A stretch of 14,350 nucleotides of DNA from an uncultured Collinsella sp. (GCA_900754385.1 CAAECP010000094.1:1-14350); one strand, 5' to 3'; numbered from the stretch's first letter, positions 1-8,079 are shown. Notes: generated by a model not told the origin, from the sequence alone. Program-made: numbers and translations.

Positions 1-40
1 GTCATCCGGTGCCGGGGTTGTTCTCAAGAGAGGAATTCGT

Positions 41-871
41 ATGACCAACCAGGAGCTGGCGAAGGTCGCCAATGAGGTCAGGAAGGGTGTCGTGACTGCG
101 GTTCACGCGGCCAAGTCGGGACACCCGGGTGGATCGCTCGGTGCTGCCGACATCATGACGTATCTGTACTTTGAGGAAATGAATATCGATCCTGCCGACC
201 CTCACAAGGCCGATCGCGATCGCTTTGTGCTCTCCAAGGGTCACGCGGCGCCGGGCCTGTATTCGGTGTTGGCAAATCGCGGCTATTTTCCCGTCGAAGA
301 GCTCGAGACGCTCCGCCATATTGGCAGCCGACTGCAGGGCCATCCCAACATGAACGACGCCCCTGGCATCGATATGTCCACCGGATCGCTCGGTCAGGGC
401 ATCTCTGCTGCAGTTGGAATGGCGCTTGCCGCTAAGCACTGGGGCGACGGCTACCGTGTCTACACGTTGCTGGGCGACGGTGAGTGCGAGGAAGGCCAGG
501 TGTGGGAGGCGGCCATGTTCGCCGGCAACCATGCACTCGACAATCTTGTTGCCGTCGTCGACCACAACGGCTTGCAGATTGACGGCACGATCGATGAGGT
601 CAACTCGGCCATGCCGCTCGCTGACAAGTTCCGCGCCTTTAAGTGGCATGTGATCGAGCTCGCCGACGGTAACGACATGGCGCAGATTGCCGCCGCCTTT
701 GCCGAGGCCCGCAAAGTGAGCGACTCGCCCGTGGCCATTATCGCCGAGACGGTGAAGGGCAAGGGCGTCTCCTTTATGGAAAACCAGGTGGGCTGGCACG
801 GCAAGGCACCCAACGATGAACAGTTTGAGCAGGCCATGGCCGAGCTCGCAGCAGCAGGGGAGGAGCTCTAA
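41..871 (+). CDS. Transketolase, N-terminal (thiamine-binding) subunit
   Basis: Pyrimidine-half subunit of a split transketolase; with the next gene it should transfer two-carbon ketol units between sugar phosphates in the pentose phosphate pathway, in the cytosol. The 276 residues match the usual length of stand-alone N subunits. Visible landmarks are GHPGGS (27-32), SKGHAAPGLY (65-74), GSLGQG (115-120) and the thiamine-diphosphate/metal motif beginning GDGECEEGQ (145-153) and closing with Asn176 in VVDHN. The ATG at 41 follows GAGAGGA at a good distance. The stop overlaps the next start as TAATG, so the two halves are probably translationally coupled. The 40 bases before it are too short to assign, though an upstream operon member just outside the window is possible. 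The family is clear; the exact physiological substrate is not. Confidence 0.95.
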   Translation: MTNQELAKVANEVRKGVVTAVHAAKSGHPGGSLGAADIMTYLYFEEMNIDPADPHKADRDRFVLSKGHAAPGLYSVLANRGYFPVEELETLRHIGSRLQGHPNMNDAPGIDMSTGSLGQGISAAVGMALAAKHWGDGYRVYTLLGDGECEEGQVWEAAMFAGNHALDNLVAVVDHNGLQIDGTIDEVNSAMPLADKFRAFKWHVIELADGNDMAQIAAAFAEARKVSDSPVAIIAETVKGKGVSFMENQVGWHGKAPNDEQFEQAMAELAAAGEEL

Positions 872-1809
872 TGGCAGACGTCAAGAAAGTCGCCACGCGC
901 GTTAGCTATGGCGAGGCACTTGTCGAGCTGGGCAATGAGCGCGATGACTTTGTGGTTCTCGATGCCGACCTGGCCGCCGCCACGCAGACCGGTAAGTTTA
1001 AGGCTGCGCACCCTGAGCGCTTCTACGACGCCGGCATTGCCGAGAGCAACCTGATGGGGCTTGCCGCCGGCATTGCGACCACGGGTCACGTCGCCTTTGC
1101 GAGCACCTTTGCCATGTTCGCTGCCGGCCGCGCGTACGAGCAAGTGCGTAATTCCATCGGCTATCCGCACCTCAACGTCAAAATCGGTGCCACGCATGCG
1201 GGCATATCGGTCGGTGAAGACGGTGCCACGCATCAGTGCTGCGAGGACATCGCGCTCATGCGCACGATCCCGGGTATGACGGTGATTGTTCCCGCCGATG
1301 ACATCGAGGCTCGCGCATGCGTGCGCGCCGCCTATGAGTTTGAGGGGCCGGTCTACATGCGTTTCGGACGCCTGGCAACACCGGTCATCAACGACTGCGA
1401 GGACTATGAGTTCAAGATTGGTCGCGGCGTGGTCGTGCGCGAGGGGTCCGATGTGACCATCATCGCTTGTGGCCTTATGGTCGCCGGGGCGCTTGAGGCT
1501 GCCGAGGCGCTCGCTGCCGATGGTATCGATGCCGAGGTCATCAATATGCACACGATCAAGCCGCTTGATGAGCGCCTGGTGGTTGCCAGCGCCAAGAAGA
1601 CTGGTCGTGTGGTCACTGCCGAGGAGCATTCGATTATCGGTGGTCTTGGCGAGGCCGTGGCCTCGGTGCTCGCGGAGCAGCATCCGGTGCCGATGCGTCG
1701 CGTCGGCGTGCGCGATGTGTATGGCGAGTCCGGCCCTGCGGTCGATTTACTGCACAAGTACGGTTTGGACGCCGGCGGCATCGAAGCTGCGGTCAGGTCC
1801 GTGTTGTAA
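871..1809 (+). CDS. Transketolase, C-terminal subunit
   Basis: Partner of the preceding subunit, carrying the pyrimidine-binding and C-terminal transketolase domains (312 residues, normal for this half). FYDAGIAESN (51-60) contains Glu58, the position of the glutamate that activates the thiamine aminopyrimidine. It is followed by GLAAGIA, FASTFAMFAAGRAYEQ (77-92) and GATHQ with His121, then a phosphate-binding stretch ending YMRFGR. The C-terminal domain starts around residue 190. Start ATG overlaps the upstream stop by one base, so the complex is made in equal amounts. A PTS EIIA gene follows after 11 bases, which suggests the pair serves a specific sugar or polyol route rather than being the only transketolase; the sequence alone cannot show that. 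Confidence 0.95.
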   Translation: MADVKKVATRVSYGEALVELGNERDDFVVLDADLAAATQTGKFKAAHPERFYDAGIAESNLMGLAAGIATTGHVAFASTFAMFAAGRAYEQVRNSIGYPHLNVKIGATHAGISVGEDGATHQCCEDIALMRTIPGMTVIVPADDIEARACVRAAYEFEGPVYMRFGRLATPVINDCEDYEFKIGRGVVVREGSDVTIIACGLMVAGALEAAEALAADGIDAEVINMHTIKPLDERLVVASAKKTGRVVTAEEHSIIGGLGEAVASVLAEQHPVPMRRVGVRDVYGESGPAVDLLHKYGLDAGGIEAAVRSVL

Positions 1810-1820
1810 GGAAGGTTTCC

Positions 1821-2273
1821 ATGGGATTTGTATCTGCCGACCAAGTGACAATCGGGTATACCGCCGCCTCGCGCGAGGACGCCCTGCATTATTTGTCCGA
1901 GCAGGCCATCGAGCTCGGCTTTGCCGATGACGCATCTGCCGTAGAGGCCGCCTTCATTGCTCGCGAGAACGAGGCCGAGACCGGCCTTGTCGCCGGTTTT
2001 GCCGTTCCGCATGCCAAAAGCGACGCGATCCACACGCCGGGCGTTGCCGTGCTTAAACTGACCGAACCCGTTGAATGGCCGAGCTTCGATGGGGTGCCCG
2101 TCGATGTTGCGCTCGCGCTGTACGTGCCCGCCGGCGAGGCCGGAACTACGCACCTGCGTCTGCTCTCCAAGGCTGCCGTGATGCTGATGGACGCCGGCTT
2201 CCGTGACAAGGTGCGCGCGAACACCGATCCCGTTGAGATTGCGGAGCTCATCAATAGCGGACTCGAAGACTAG
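1821..2273 (+). CDS. PTS EIIA domain protein (fructose/mannitol/galactitol type)
   Basis: Single-domain cytosolic phosphotransferase component that would accept phosphate from HPr and pass it to an EIIB. The 150 residues form one PTS_EIIA_2 domain. The phosphorylatable histidine is His64 in FAVPHAKSD, followed by the family-typical HTPGVAVLKL and then VEWPSFDGVPVDVALAL. The ATG at 1821 is preceded by GGAAGG at a good distance and lies 11 bases after the transketolase C-subunit stop, so it is in the same operon. No EIIB or EIIC lies in the window; they may be upstream. The alternative is a regulatory EIIA that only signals sugar status. Family assignment is firm, sugar specificity unknown. Confidence 0.92.
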   Translation: MGFVSADQVTIGYTAASREDALHYLSEQAIELGFADDASAVEAAFIARENEAETGLVAGFAVPHAKSDAIHTPGVAVLKLTEPVEWPSFDGVPVDVALALYVPAGEAGTTHLRLLSKAAVMLMDAGFRDKVRANTDPVEIAELINSGLED

Positions 2274-2315
2274 AACGGTCATCCCGTTCAATCAATTGAT
2301 CCTTCTCCAAGGAAA

Positions 2316-2358
2316 AGGGCCGCGACGCCGTATGGGTGTCACGGCCCTATTTGCGTTT
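2316..2358 (+). terminator. Terminator-like hairpin after the transketolase/EIIA operon
   Basis: AGGGCCG (2316-2322) plus GAC (2324-2326) pairs with GTC (2338-2340) plus CGGCCCT (2342-2348), with one C/A mismatch. The 3' side is moderately T-rich (TATTTGCGTTT). It begins 42 bases after the EIIA stop, so it is the likely operon terminator. It is immediately followed by a copy of the dispersed hairpin element. Confidence 0.7.
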
Positions 2359-2359
2359 C

Positions 2360-2406
2360 CCCAGATAAAACCTGCCAAAATAAACCTGTTCCTTTTTGGC
2401 AGGTTA
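2360..2406 (+). repeat. Dispersed hairpin element, copy 1
   Basis: One of four near-identical copies in this window. It begins CCCAGATAA, then AACCTGCCAA (2369-2378) pairs with TTGGCAGGTT (2396-2405); in this copy two more A-T pairs extend the stem to 12 bp with a 13-base loop. The loop core reads CCTGTTCC, a one-base variant of CCTGTCCC in the other copies. No coding potential. It looks like a REP-type palindromic repeat. Which enzyme, if any, spreads it is unknown from this window. Confidence 0.85.
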
Positions 2407-2472
2407 ATCGGGGACTATTTCACCGCAACTTAGGGCACGGTTAGGAAGTGTGCACCTTAAAGAGTGGAGCCC

Positions 2473-2779
2473 ATGATTAGAGAGGTCGCGCTCGTCTCTC
2501 TAAATGTCTCTCTAAAGAGAAGGTTGGTTAGAGAGATAGCATTAGGCAATCTAGCAGCGAATTCGATATATCTCTCTAAATGTCTCTCTAAAACAAGGCG
2601 CTTATCTCTCTAAAGTTAGAGAGACATACGAAACGTTAGAGAGATAAATCTATTGTTTTAGAGAGACGGAATGCCAAAATTCGTCCGTCCGCTACCATCT
2701 GCCAAAAATGGAGGATAAAGGACTCATCGAAGTAATGGGTTCGTCGACGAGCCGCAACCGCCGCTATCGGAAGAAGTAG
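2473..2779 (+). pseudogene. Possible decayed 3' end of a winged-helix protein gene
   Basis: Two reading frames can be stitched into one degenerate tail. From ATG 2473 (GGAG three bases upstream) the text includes VSLNVSLK, REIALGNLAANSI. After a frame change near 2565 it continues ISLNVSLKQGAYLSKVRE, meets TAA at 2645-2647, then reads on to VRYHLPKMEDKGLIEVMG and ends STSRNRRYRKK with TAG at 2777-2779. The last 30 residues resemble the recognition-helix/wing end of winged-helix domains found at the C-terminus of some AlbA_2/Schlafen-like or Fic proteins. That is inference from pattern, not a match. Codons CTA, TCT and AGA are unlike the neighbouring genes. The alternative is non-coding repeat DNA with chance open frames, or a genuine 46-codon ORF at 2473-2613. 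Confidence 0.35.
2477..2667. repeat. Array of ten TCTCTCTAA / TTAGAGAGA motifs
   Basis: Ten copies of one motif lie in 191 bases. Forward (TCTCTCTAA) copies lie near 2496, 2508, 2571, 2584 and 2605. Reverse (TTAGAGAGA) copies start at 2477, 2528, 2616, 2636 and 2658 (the first ends in G). The order is R-FF-R-FFF-RRR. Twice, forward copies occur as a 12-base tandem (spacing 12). The central pair at 2605-2624 forms a near-perfect palindrome. Both flanking genes end at this gap, so the array is not placed to act as their promoter. It could be a protein-binding array, a structured RNA, or the repetitive stretch of a decayed gene. Confidence 0.85.
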
Positions 2780-2783
2780 ATGC

Positions 2784-2854
2784 AGGCGAGTCGCCCCTCT
2801 TGTGTCTCTCGAAGTTAGATGGGTGCTAGGGGGGGCGACTGCCTCGCGATATTT
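2784..2854. terminator. Long-stem hairpin before element copy 2
   Basis: AGGC (2784-2787) and AGTCGCCCC (2789-2797) pair with GGGGCGACT (2832-2840) and GCCT (2841-2844), leaving G2788 bulged, with a 34-base loop. ATATTT follows on the + strand. No + strand gene is intact upstream, so this may be the terminator of the decayed gene ending at 2779. The loop contains TCTCTCGAAGTTAGA, a worn version of the central palindrome of the motif array. Confidence 0.5.
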
Positions 2855-2855
2855 C

Positions 2856-2902
2856 CCCAGATAAAACCTGCCAAAATAAACCTGTCCCTTATTGGCAGGT
2901 TA
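2856..2902 (+). repeat. Dispersed hairpin element, copy 2
   Basis: Same 47-base element as at 2360 and in the same orientation. Stem AACCTGCCAA (2865-2874) pairs with TTGGCAGGTT (2892-2901), loop 17 bases with core CCTGTCCC (2881-2888). Its last three bases, TTA, are the complement of the larE-like gene's TAA stop. Read on the - strand, the hairpin is followed by TTTTATCT, so it could also terminate transcription of that gene. Confidence 0.85.
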
Positions 2903-3778
2903 CTGATTCATGGCACCGTGAATGTAGGGGGTGACCTCGGGGGAGATATGGTCGCAGCCCAGTTCGCGCAGCGCGGACTCGATAACGGCGGGCAGCGGGG
3001 TCTTGCCCTTGTCGTCGACGGCGGCACCGCCGAGGGTGGCAATCTTGGCGACATCTGCGGCTGCGGCCTCGATATGCATGCAGCCGCCGATCAAGCGCGC
3101 GCGTACCTGTGCCAGATCAAGATCGTGCAGGTAATCCTCGCAGGCGCGGATTAAATCGACCTTCTCGCGCGTAAGCTCCTCGCCCGTGGGGACGCGGGTG
3201 GCAAGACATGCTCCCGCCGGCAGGTTCCAAACGGGATAGCCCCATGCGCGCAGCAGCTCGCGCTCTTCGTCCTTGGTAAAGCCGACCTCCATGAGAGGGG
3301 AGCGTACGCCGAGCTCTTCGGCGGCGCGCATACCGGGGCGGTAGTCACCGCGATCGCTTGCATTGCTGCCATCGATGACGGTGGGAAAGCCGAGCGACTT
3401 GGCGTGGTTGACGATGGCGGTAAAGCCGGCGTGCTTGCAGTGGTAGCAGCGATTGGCATCGTTGCAGGCTACTTGGGGGAGCTGCAGCTGATCGACCGAA
3501 AGATTGAGCACGGGGAGCTTAAAATGCGGCCCCTCATTGGCCTGCCCATCAACGGACTGCTCAAACGAAGCCTGCTCGGGCGTGCCGATGAGCGGCGTGG
3601 TGAGATGGACGAGGAGGGTATTGGTAGGCATGATGCGGGCGCATACGGCGGCCAAAAAGCTGCTGTCAACGCCGCCGGAAAACCCGATAGCCACGCGCCC
3701 GTATGCCAAAAGCAGCTGTTCGAGCGCCGATAGCTTGTCTTGAAGCTCCTCTGCGGGTGCCGTGGTGTCTAAATTCAT
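2900..3778 (-). CDS. larE: LarE-like ATP-dependent sacrificial sulfur transferase
   Basis: Predicted PP-loop ATPase of the LarE family. Known LarE adenylates the pyridinium biscarboxylate precursor and donates sulfur from its own cysteine, making the nickel-pincer cofactor of lactate racemase-type enzymes. The 292 residues are near the family's usual length. SGGVDSS (34-40) is the PP-loop; RCYHCK (110-115) and DGSNASDRGDYRPGM (136-150) follow; Cys191 in LPAGACLATRVP sits where the sacrificial cysteine is expected. The ATG at 3778 is the first in frame and no better candidate is seen. No larA, larB or larC is in the window, so the target enzyme is elsewhere or unknown. The stop codon is supplied by the hairpin element. 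Confidence 0.88.
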   Translation of the reverse strand: MNLDTTAPAEELQDKLSALEQLLLAYGRVAIGFSGGVDSSFLAAVCARIMPTNTLLVHLTTPLIGTPEQASFEQSVDGQANEGPHFKLPVLNLSVDQLQLPQVACNDANRCYHCKHAGFTAIVNHAKSLGFPTVIDGSNASDRGDYRPGMRAAEELGVRSPLMEVGFTKDEERELLRAWGYPVWNLPAGACLATRVPTGEELTREKVDLIRACEDYLHDLDLAQVRARLIGGCMHIEAAAADVAKIATLGGAAVDDKGKTPLPAVIESALRELGCDHISPEVTPYIHGAMNQ

Positions 3779-3951
3779 GAAACGATCCTTATCGTTGAGT
3801 ACTCGATCAAAAACTATAATCCTAATGCGTTACTTGCCATAAGACTTCTATCTGTGTAACGAAAGTGCAATATGGTATATACGTTATATACAAGTTGCCA
3901 AATGCGGTAGAGTTGCAGCAACGCGACAGCGAGAGTCGATGGGGGACCGAT

Positions 3952-4602
3952 ATGATCAAGGCTGTTATTTTTGACATGGATGGAACGCTGGTCGATACCG
4001 AGCGTTTGGGGATTAAGGCCTGGAAGGCAGGCGCCGCTGAGCTGGGGCTCGCGATTGATGAAGCGCTGATCCATCAGTTTATCGGCCGCACGCTGCCCGA
4101 TGTTATGGACATCCTCGATAAGCATTATGGCAGCCACGAAACCACCGAGGCGATCTATCGTCGCCACAAGGAGATTCGCGACGAAATGGTCAAGACCGAA
4201 CTGGAACTTAAGGCCGGCGCCGCCGAGTGCCTAGACGAGCTGCTGGCTGCGGGCTATCACGTTGGTCTAGCGACGTCGTCGCGCCTCGTTACGGCCGAGC
4301 GCAACCTTAAGATGGTCGGTCTTTTTGACAAGTTTGAAACGGTAACGTGTGGCGAGGACGTCGTGCACGGCAAGCCCGACCCCGAGATGTATCTGCTCGC
4401 CTGCGAGCGCGCGGGCTTTGCTCCCGAGGAATGTGCCGTGGTCGAGGATTCGCGCAACGGCTGCGTCTCGGGCATTACGGCCGGCTGCCATGTCTTTGCC
4501 GTCCCCGATATCGTGCCGCTGCCGCAGGACGTGGTGGATGGCTGCGAGGCCGTGCTCGATACGCTGTTCGATCTGGCGGCGGCGGTCAAGGCCGTGCGCT
4601 AG
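3952..4602 (+). CDS. HAD-superfamily hydrolase (phosphatase or beta-phosphoglucomutase-like)
   Basis: Cytosolic phosphotransfer enzyme of HAD subfamily I with a helical cap. DMDGTLVDTE (8-17) gives the nucleophile Asp8 and acid/base Asp10; ATSSR (107-111) is motif II; Lys141 in HGKPDPEMY is motif III; VVEDSRNG (163-170) with Glu165 and Asp166 is motif IV. All catalytic residues are present in 216 residues, the normal size. I chose ATG 3952 because GGGGGA lies six bases upstream and the protein then starts directly at the motif I strand; an in-frame ATG at 3865 would add 29 residues with no family resemblance. The gene stands alone, divergent from the larE-like gene. A TATATAC direct repeat (3876-3882, 3885-3891) lies in the leader. 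Substrate is not predictable: sugar phosphates are typical. Confidence 0.92.
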   Translation: MIKAVIFDMDGTLVDTERLGIKAWKAGAAELGLAIDEALIHQFIGRTLPDVMDILDKHYGSHETTEAIYRRHKEIRDEMVKTELELKAGAAECLDELLAAGYHVGLATSSRLVTAERNLKMVGLFDKFETVTCGEDVVHGKPDPEMYLLACERAGFAPEECAVVEDSRNGCVSGITAGCHVFAVPDIVPLPQDVVDGCEAVLDTLFDLAAAVKAVR

Positions 4603-4649
4603 ACAATTGCGGCGTTGAAACGAGCAATTGCTTACGTTTGCGCTTAAAC

Positions 4650-4685
4650 AAAAGGGGTCCGGCAATGGTCGGGCCTCTTTTGCTT
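4650..4685. terminator. Shared bidirectional terminator between HAD and lacI genes
   Basis: A 12-bp stem, AAAAGGGGTCCG (4650-4661) with CGGGCCTCTTTT (4670-4681), two wobble pairs, 8-base loop. The A-run on one side and T-run on the other let it work for both convergent genes, which end at 4602 (+) and 4716 (-). Confidence 0.85.
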
Positions 4686-4715
4686 GAGCGGCGACTTAGC
4701 ATACTTGCGGGCGTG

Positions 4716-5828
4716 CTATAGATACGCGCCGAGGTTGATGGCCGTGGCGTCGGTCTGGCTGCTTGCCTGGGTGCTGGCGCGTTCCAGCAGGAACGGCCGC
4801 ACGAGTTCTTGGCGGTTGATGTCCTCCGCGGTGGTGGCTGCGGTGACGGTGCGCGCTGCAGAGCCGACGTGGATATGCTTGGTCTTTGTCGGGACCTTGT
4901 TCTCGATTTGCTCCATGAGCAGTTGGACACCCTTGCGGCCAATCTCGTAGCCCGGGGGCGCTACCGTAGTGAGCGGGACCGATCCGCTCCAAGCGAGCGG
5001 GTTGCCGTCGCATCCGGCCACGCGAACCTGCTCGGGGACGGAGATGCCTTTGTCGACCAATGCCGAGATAACGCCCGAGGCCAGCACGTCGGTCAGGCCG
5101 ACGACAAAATCGGGGCGTTCGTCGGCAGGGCGCCCGGCAATCTGAGCACCAATACTGTAGCCGTCGGCTGCGGTATTCCACTCTCCGGCGTCAATGACTT
5201 CAATTTTGATATCGGGATGCAGGGCGAGAGCCTTGTGAATGCCAAGTACGCGCAGGGTGAGCTGCATGAATGCCGCTCTGCCCACAACGGTGATATGGCG
5301 TGCGCCGCGGGCGATGGCGAGCTCGGCGATAATGCGCCCCTGCGCCTCGTTGTCGGCCGCTACGTAGTAGCCGGGCCCGGAGCAATGGATGTCCAGGTGG
5401 ACAATCGGCACGGGCATCTTGGTCATAGCGGGGTGCCAGTCGGGGGATGCCATGGGCTGAACCATGACGCCGGACATTTGCGTGCCCATAAAGTAACGCA
5501 GGTAATGGTCCTCGAGAATATCGTCGTTATCGGCGTTGGCGATAAGCAGATCGTAGCCGTGCTTGCGGGCCTCGTTGTGGGCGCCGCTGGCGATTTGGAG
5601 CGAAAAGCCGTGATCGAGACGGGGGAGCACCAGGCCAAAGGACTTGGTGGCGCCGCCCGCGAGCTGACGAGCGCTTTGGTTGGGCAGGTAGCCAAGGCGA
5701 TTGATGGTCTCGTTAATGAGCTTGAGGGTCTCGGGGCGCAGCTTTTCGGGATGGTTGAGCGCGTTGGAAACCGTGCCCAACGAAACCCCGGCCTCGCGCG
5801 CGACGTCGCTGATTTTTACCTTTGCCAT
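4716..5828 (-). CDS. LacI-family transcriptional regulator
   Basis: DNA-binding regulator with a helix-turn-helix and hinge at residues 4-60 (ISDVAREAGVSLGTVSNALN, then RLGYLPNQSARQLAGG), followed by a periplasmic-binding-protein-like sugar-sensing domain starting GLVLPRLDHGF and ending near residue 330. Landmarks include VAADNEAQGR and GCDGNPLAWSG. Length is 370 residues, slightly long because of a C-terminal tail rich in Ser, Thr and Gln. The ATG at 5828 is chosen because AAAGGGG lies five bases upstream and translation then begins just before the helix-turn-helix; an upstream ATG at 5873 would add a non-conserved 15 residues. It is divergent from glmS but 321 bases away. The target is unknown; self-regulation or amino-sugar control is possible. 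Confidence 0.93.
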   Translation of the reverse strand: MAKVKISDVAREAGVSLGTVSNALNHPEKLRPETLKLINETINRLGYLPNQSARQLAGGATKSFGLVLPRLDHGFSLQIASGAHNEARKHGYDLLIANADNDDILEDHYLRYFMGTQMSGVMVQPMASPDWHPAMTKMPVPIVHLDIHCSGPGYYVAADNEAQGRIIAELAIARGARHITVVGRAAFMQLTLRVLGIHKALALHPDIKIEVIDAGEWNTAADGYSIGAQIAGRPADERPDFVVGLTDVLASGVISALVDKGISVPEQVRVAGCDGNPLAWSGSVPLTTVAPPGYEIGRKGVQLLMEQIENKVPTKTKHIHVGSAARTVTAATTAEDINRQELVRPFLLERASTQASSQTDATAINLGAYL

Positions 5829-5894
5829 AGCGGCCCCTTTGATGCGTTTCAAGTACAAGCCAGATTGTAGCATCGCCCGTCCCTAGGGTGTCAA

Positions 5895-5940
5895 AACCCG
5901 CCAATTAGGGACAGGTTTATTTTGGCAGGTTTTATCTGGG
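5895..5940 (-). repeat. Dispersed hairpin element, copy 3 (inverted)
   Basis: Reverse-orientation copy of the element at 2360, 2856 and 8241. On the + strand AACCCGCCAA (5895-5904) faces TTGGCAGGTT (5922-5931). The single stem change leaves a G-U pair if transcribed on the - strand but a C/A mismatch on the + strand. Core GGGACAGG is at 5908-5915. Unlike the others it lies between divergent promoters rather than at a gene end. Confidence 0.82.
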
Positions 5941-5957
5941 AAAACGATGCTGCCAGA

Positions 5958-6000
5958 CCAAACCACTACGAAGGTGCCTGTCCCCATCGTGGTGGTTTGG
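5958..6000. repeat. Second hairpin, sharing the loop core with the dispersed element
   Basis: CCAAACCACTACGA (5958-5971) pairs with TCGTGGTGGTTTGG (5987-6000), 14 bp with one G-U wobble in the + strand RNA, loop 15 bases. The loop contains CCTGTCCC (5977-5984), the same 8-base core as the neighbouring element but in opposite orientation, so the two form an inverted pair like the paired palindromes of BIME structures. Confidence 0.75.
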
Positions 6001-6014
6001 GCATGTGTGTATCG

Positions 6015-6040
6015 AGTGGTATCCAAGTTGAGATACCACT
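6015..6040. promoter_or_regulatory. Candidate operator upstream of glmS
   Basis: Perfect 9-base inverted repeat AGTGGTATC / GATACCACT with an 8-base spacer. A further TGGTAT at 6043-6048 pairs with ATACCA (6033-6038) as a tighter dyad of 16 bases (6033-6048), so three half-sites overlap. The site lies about 110 bases before the glmS start. The TGGTAT half-site resembles those of GntR/HutC-type amino-sugar regulators such as NagR, but the regulator is not identified. A TACAAT at 6070-6075 could be a -10 element. Confidence 0.5.
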
Positions 6041-6149
6041 TCTGGTATATCAGCTTGCGCTTGCGTGAGTACAATACTCGAACGTTATACGTCTCAGCGC
6101 CCCCTGTGCGTGGACGTCTTGCAGTCACGCGAACGAAGGGATTTATCCT

Positions 6150-7997
<1,848 letters not shown>

Positions 7998-8002
7998 CGG
8001 AT

Positions 8003-8030
8003 GTTCCGGCGTTTTGCCAAACGCCGGAAC
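8003..8030. terminator. Perfect 12-bp hairpin just after glmS
   Basis: GTTCCGGCGTTT (8003-8014) pairs exactly with AAACGCCGGAAC (8019-8030) around a TGCC loop, six bases after the glmS stop. No T-tract follows on the + strand, so it may protect the mRNA 3' end or act with the second hairpin at 8080 rather than terminate alone. Confidence 0.6.
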
Positions 8031-8079
8031 TGCTCGACGCTGCGCGTGCCGCATTCACGCCAATCTGACGTTCAATTTC

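Noticed and set aside
2473..2613. Functional 46-residue small protein
   Set aside because: It has an SD-like GGAG but is built almost wholly from the repeat motif with rare codons; kept only as part of the possible gene remnant.
2477..2667. CRISPR array
   Set aside because: Motifs are 9-12 bases, in both orientations, with irregular gaps of 2-40 bases and no spacer-sized unique units; no cas genes nearby.
2819..3154. + strand open frame opposite the larE-like gene
   Set aside because: It begins in the hairpin region and runs antisense to a gene with clear catalytic motifs; no SD and no family resemblance.
4684..4950. + strand frame opposite the lacI 3' end
   Set aside because: Antisense to the regulator's coding sequence and begins just past the shared terminator with no SD.
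6001..6149. glmS ribozyme in the leader
   Set aside because: No recognisable ribozyme core; the region instead holds a short dyad and promoter-like elements.
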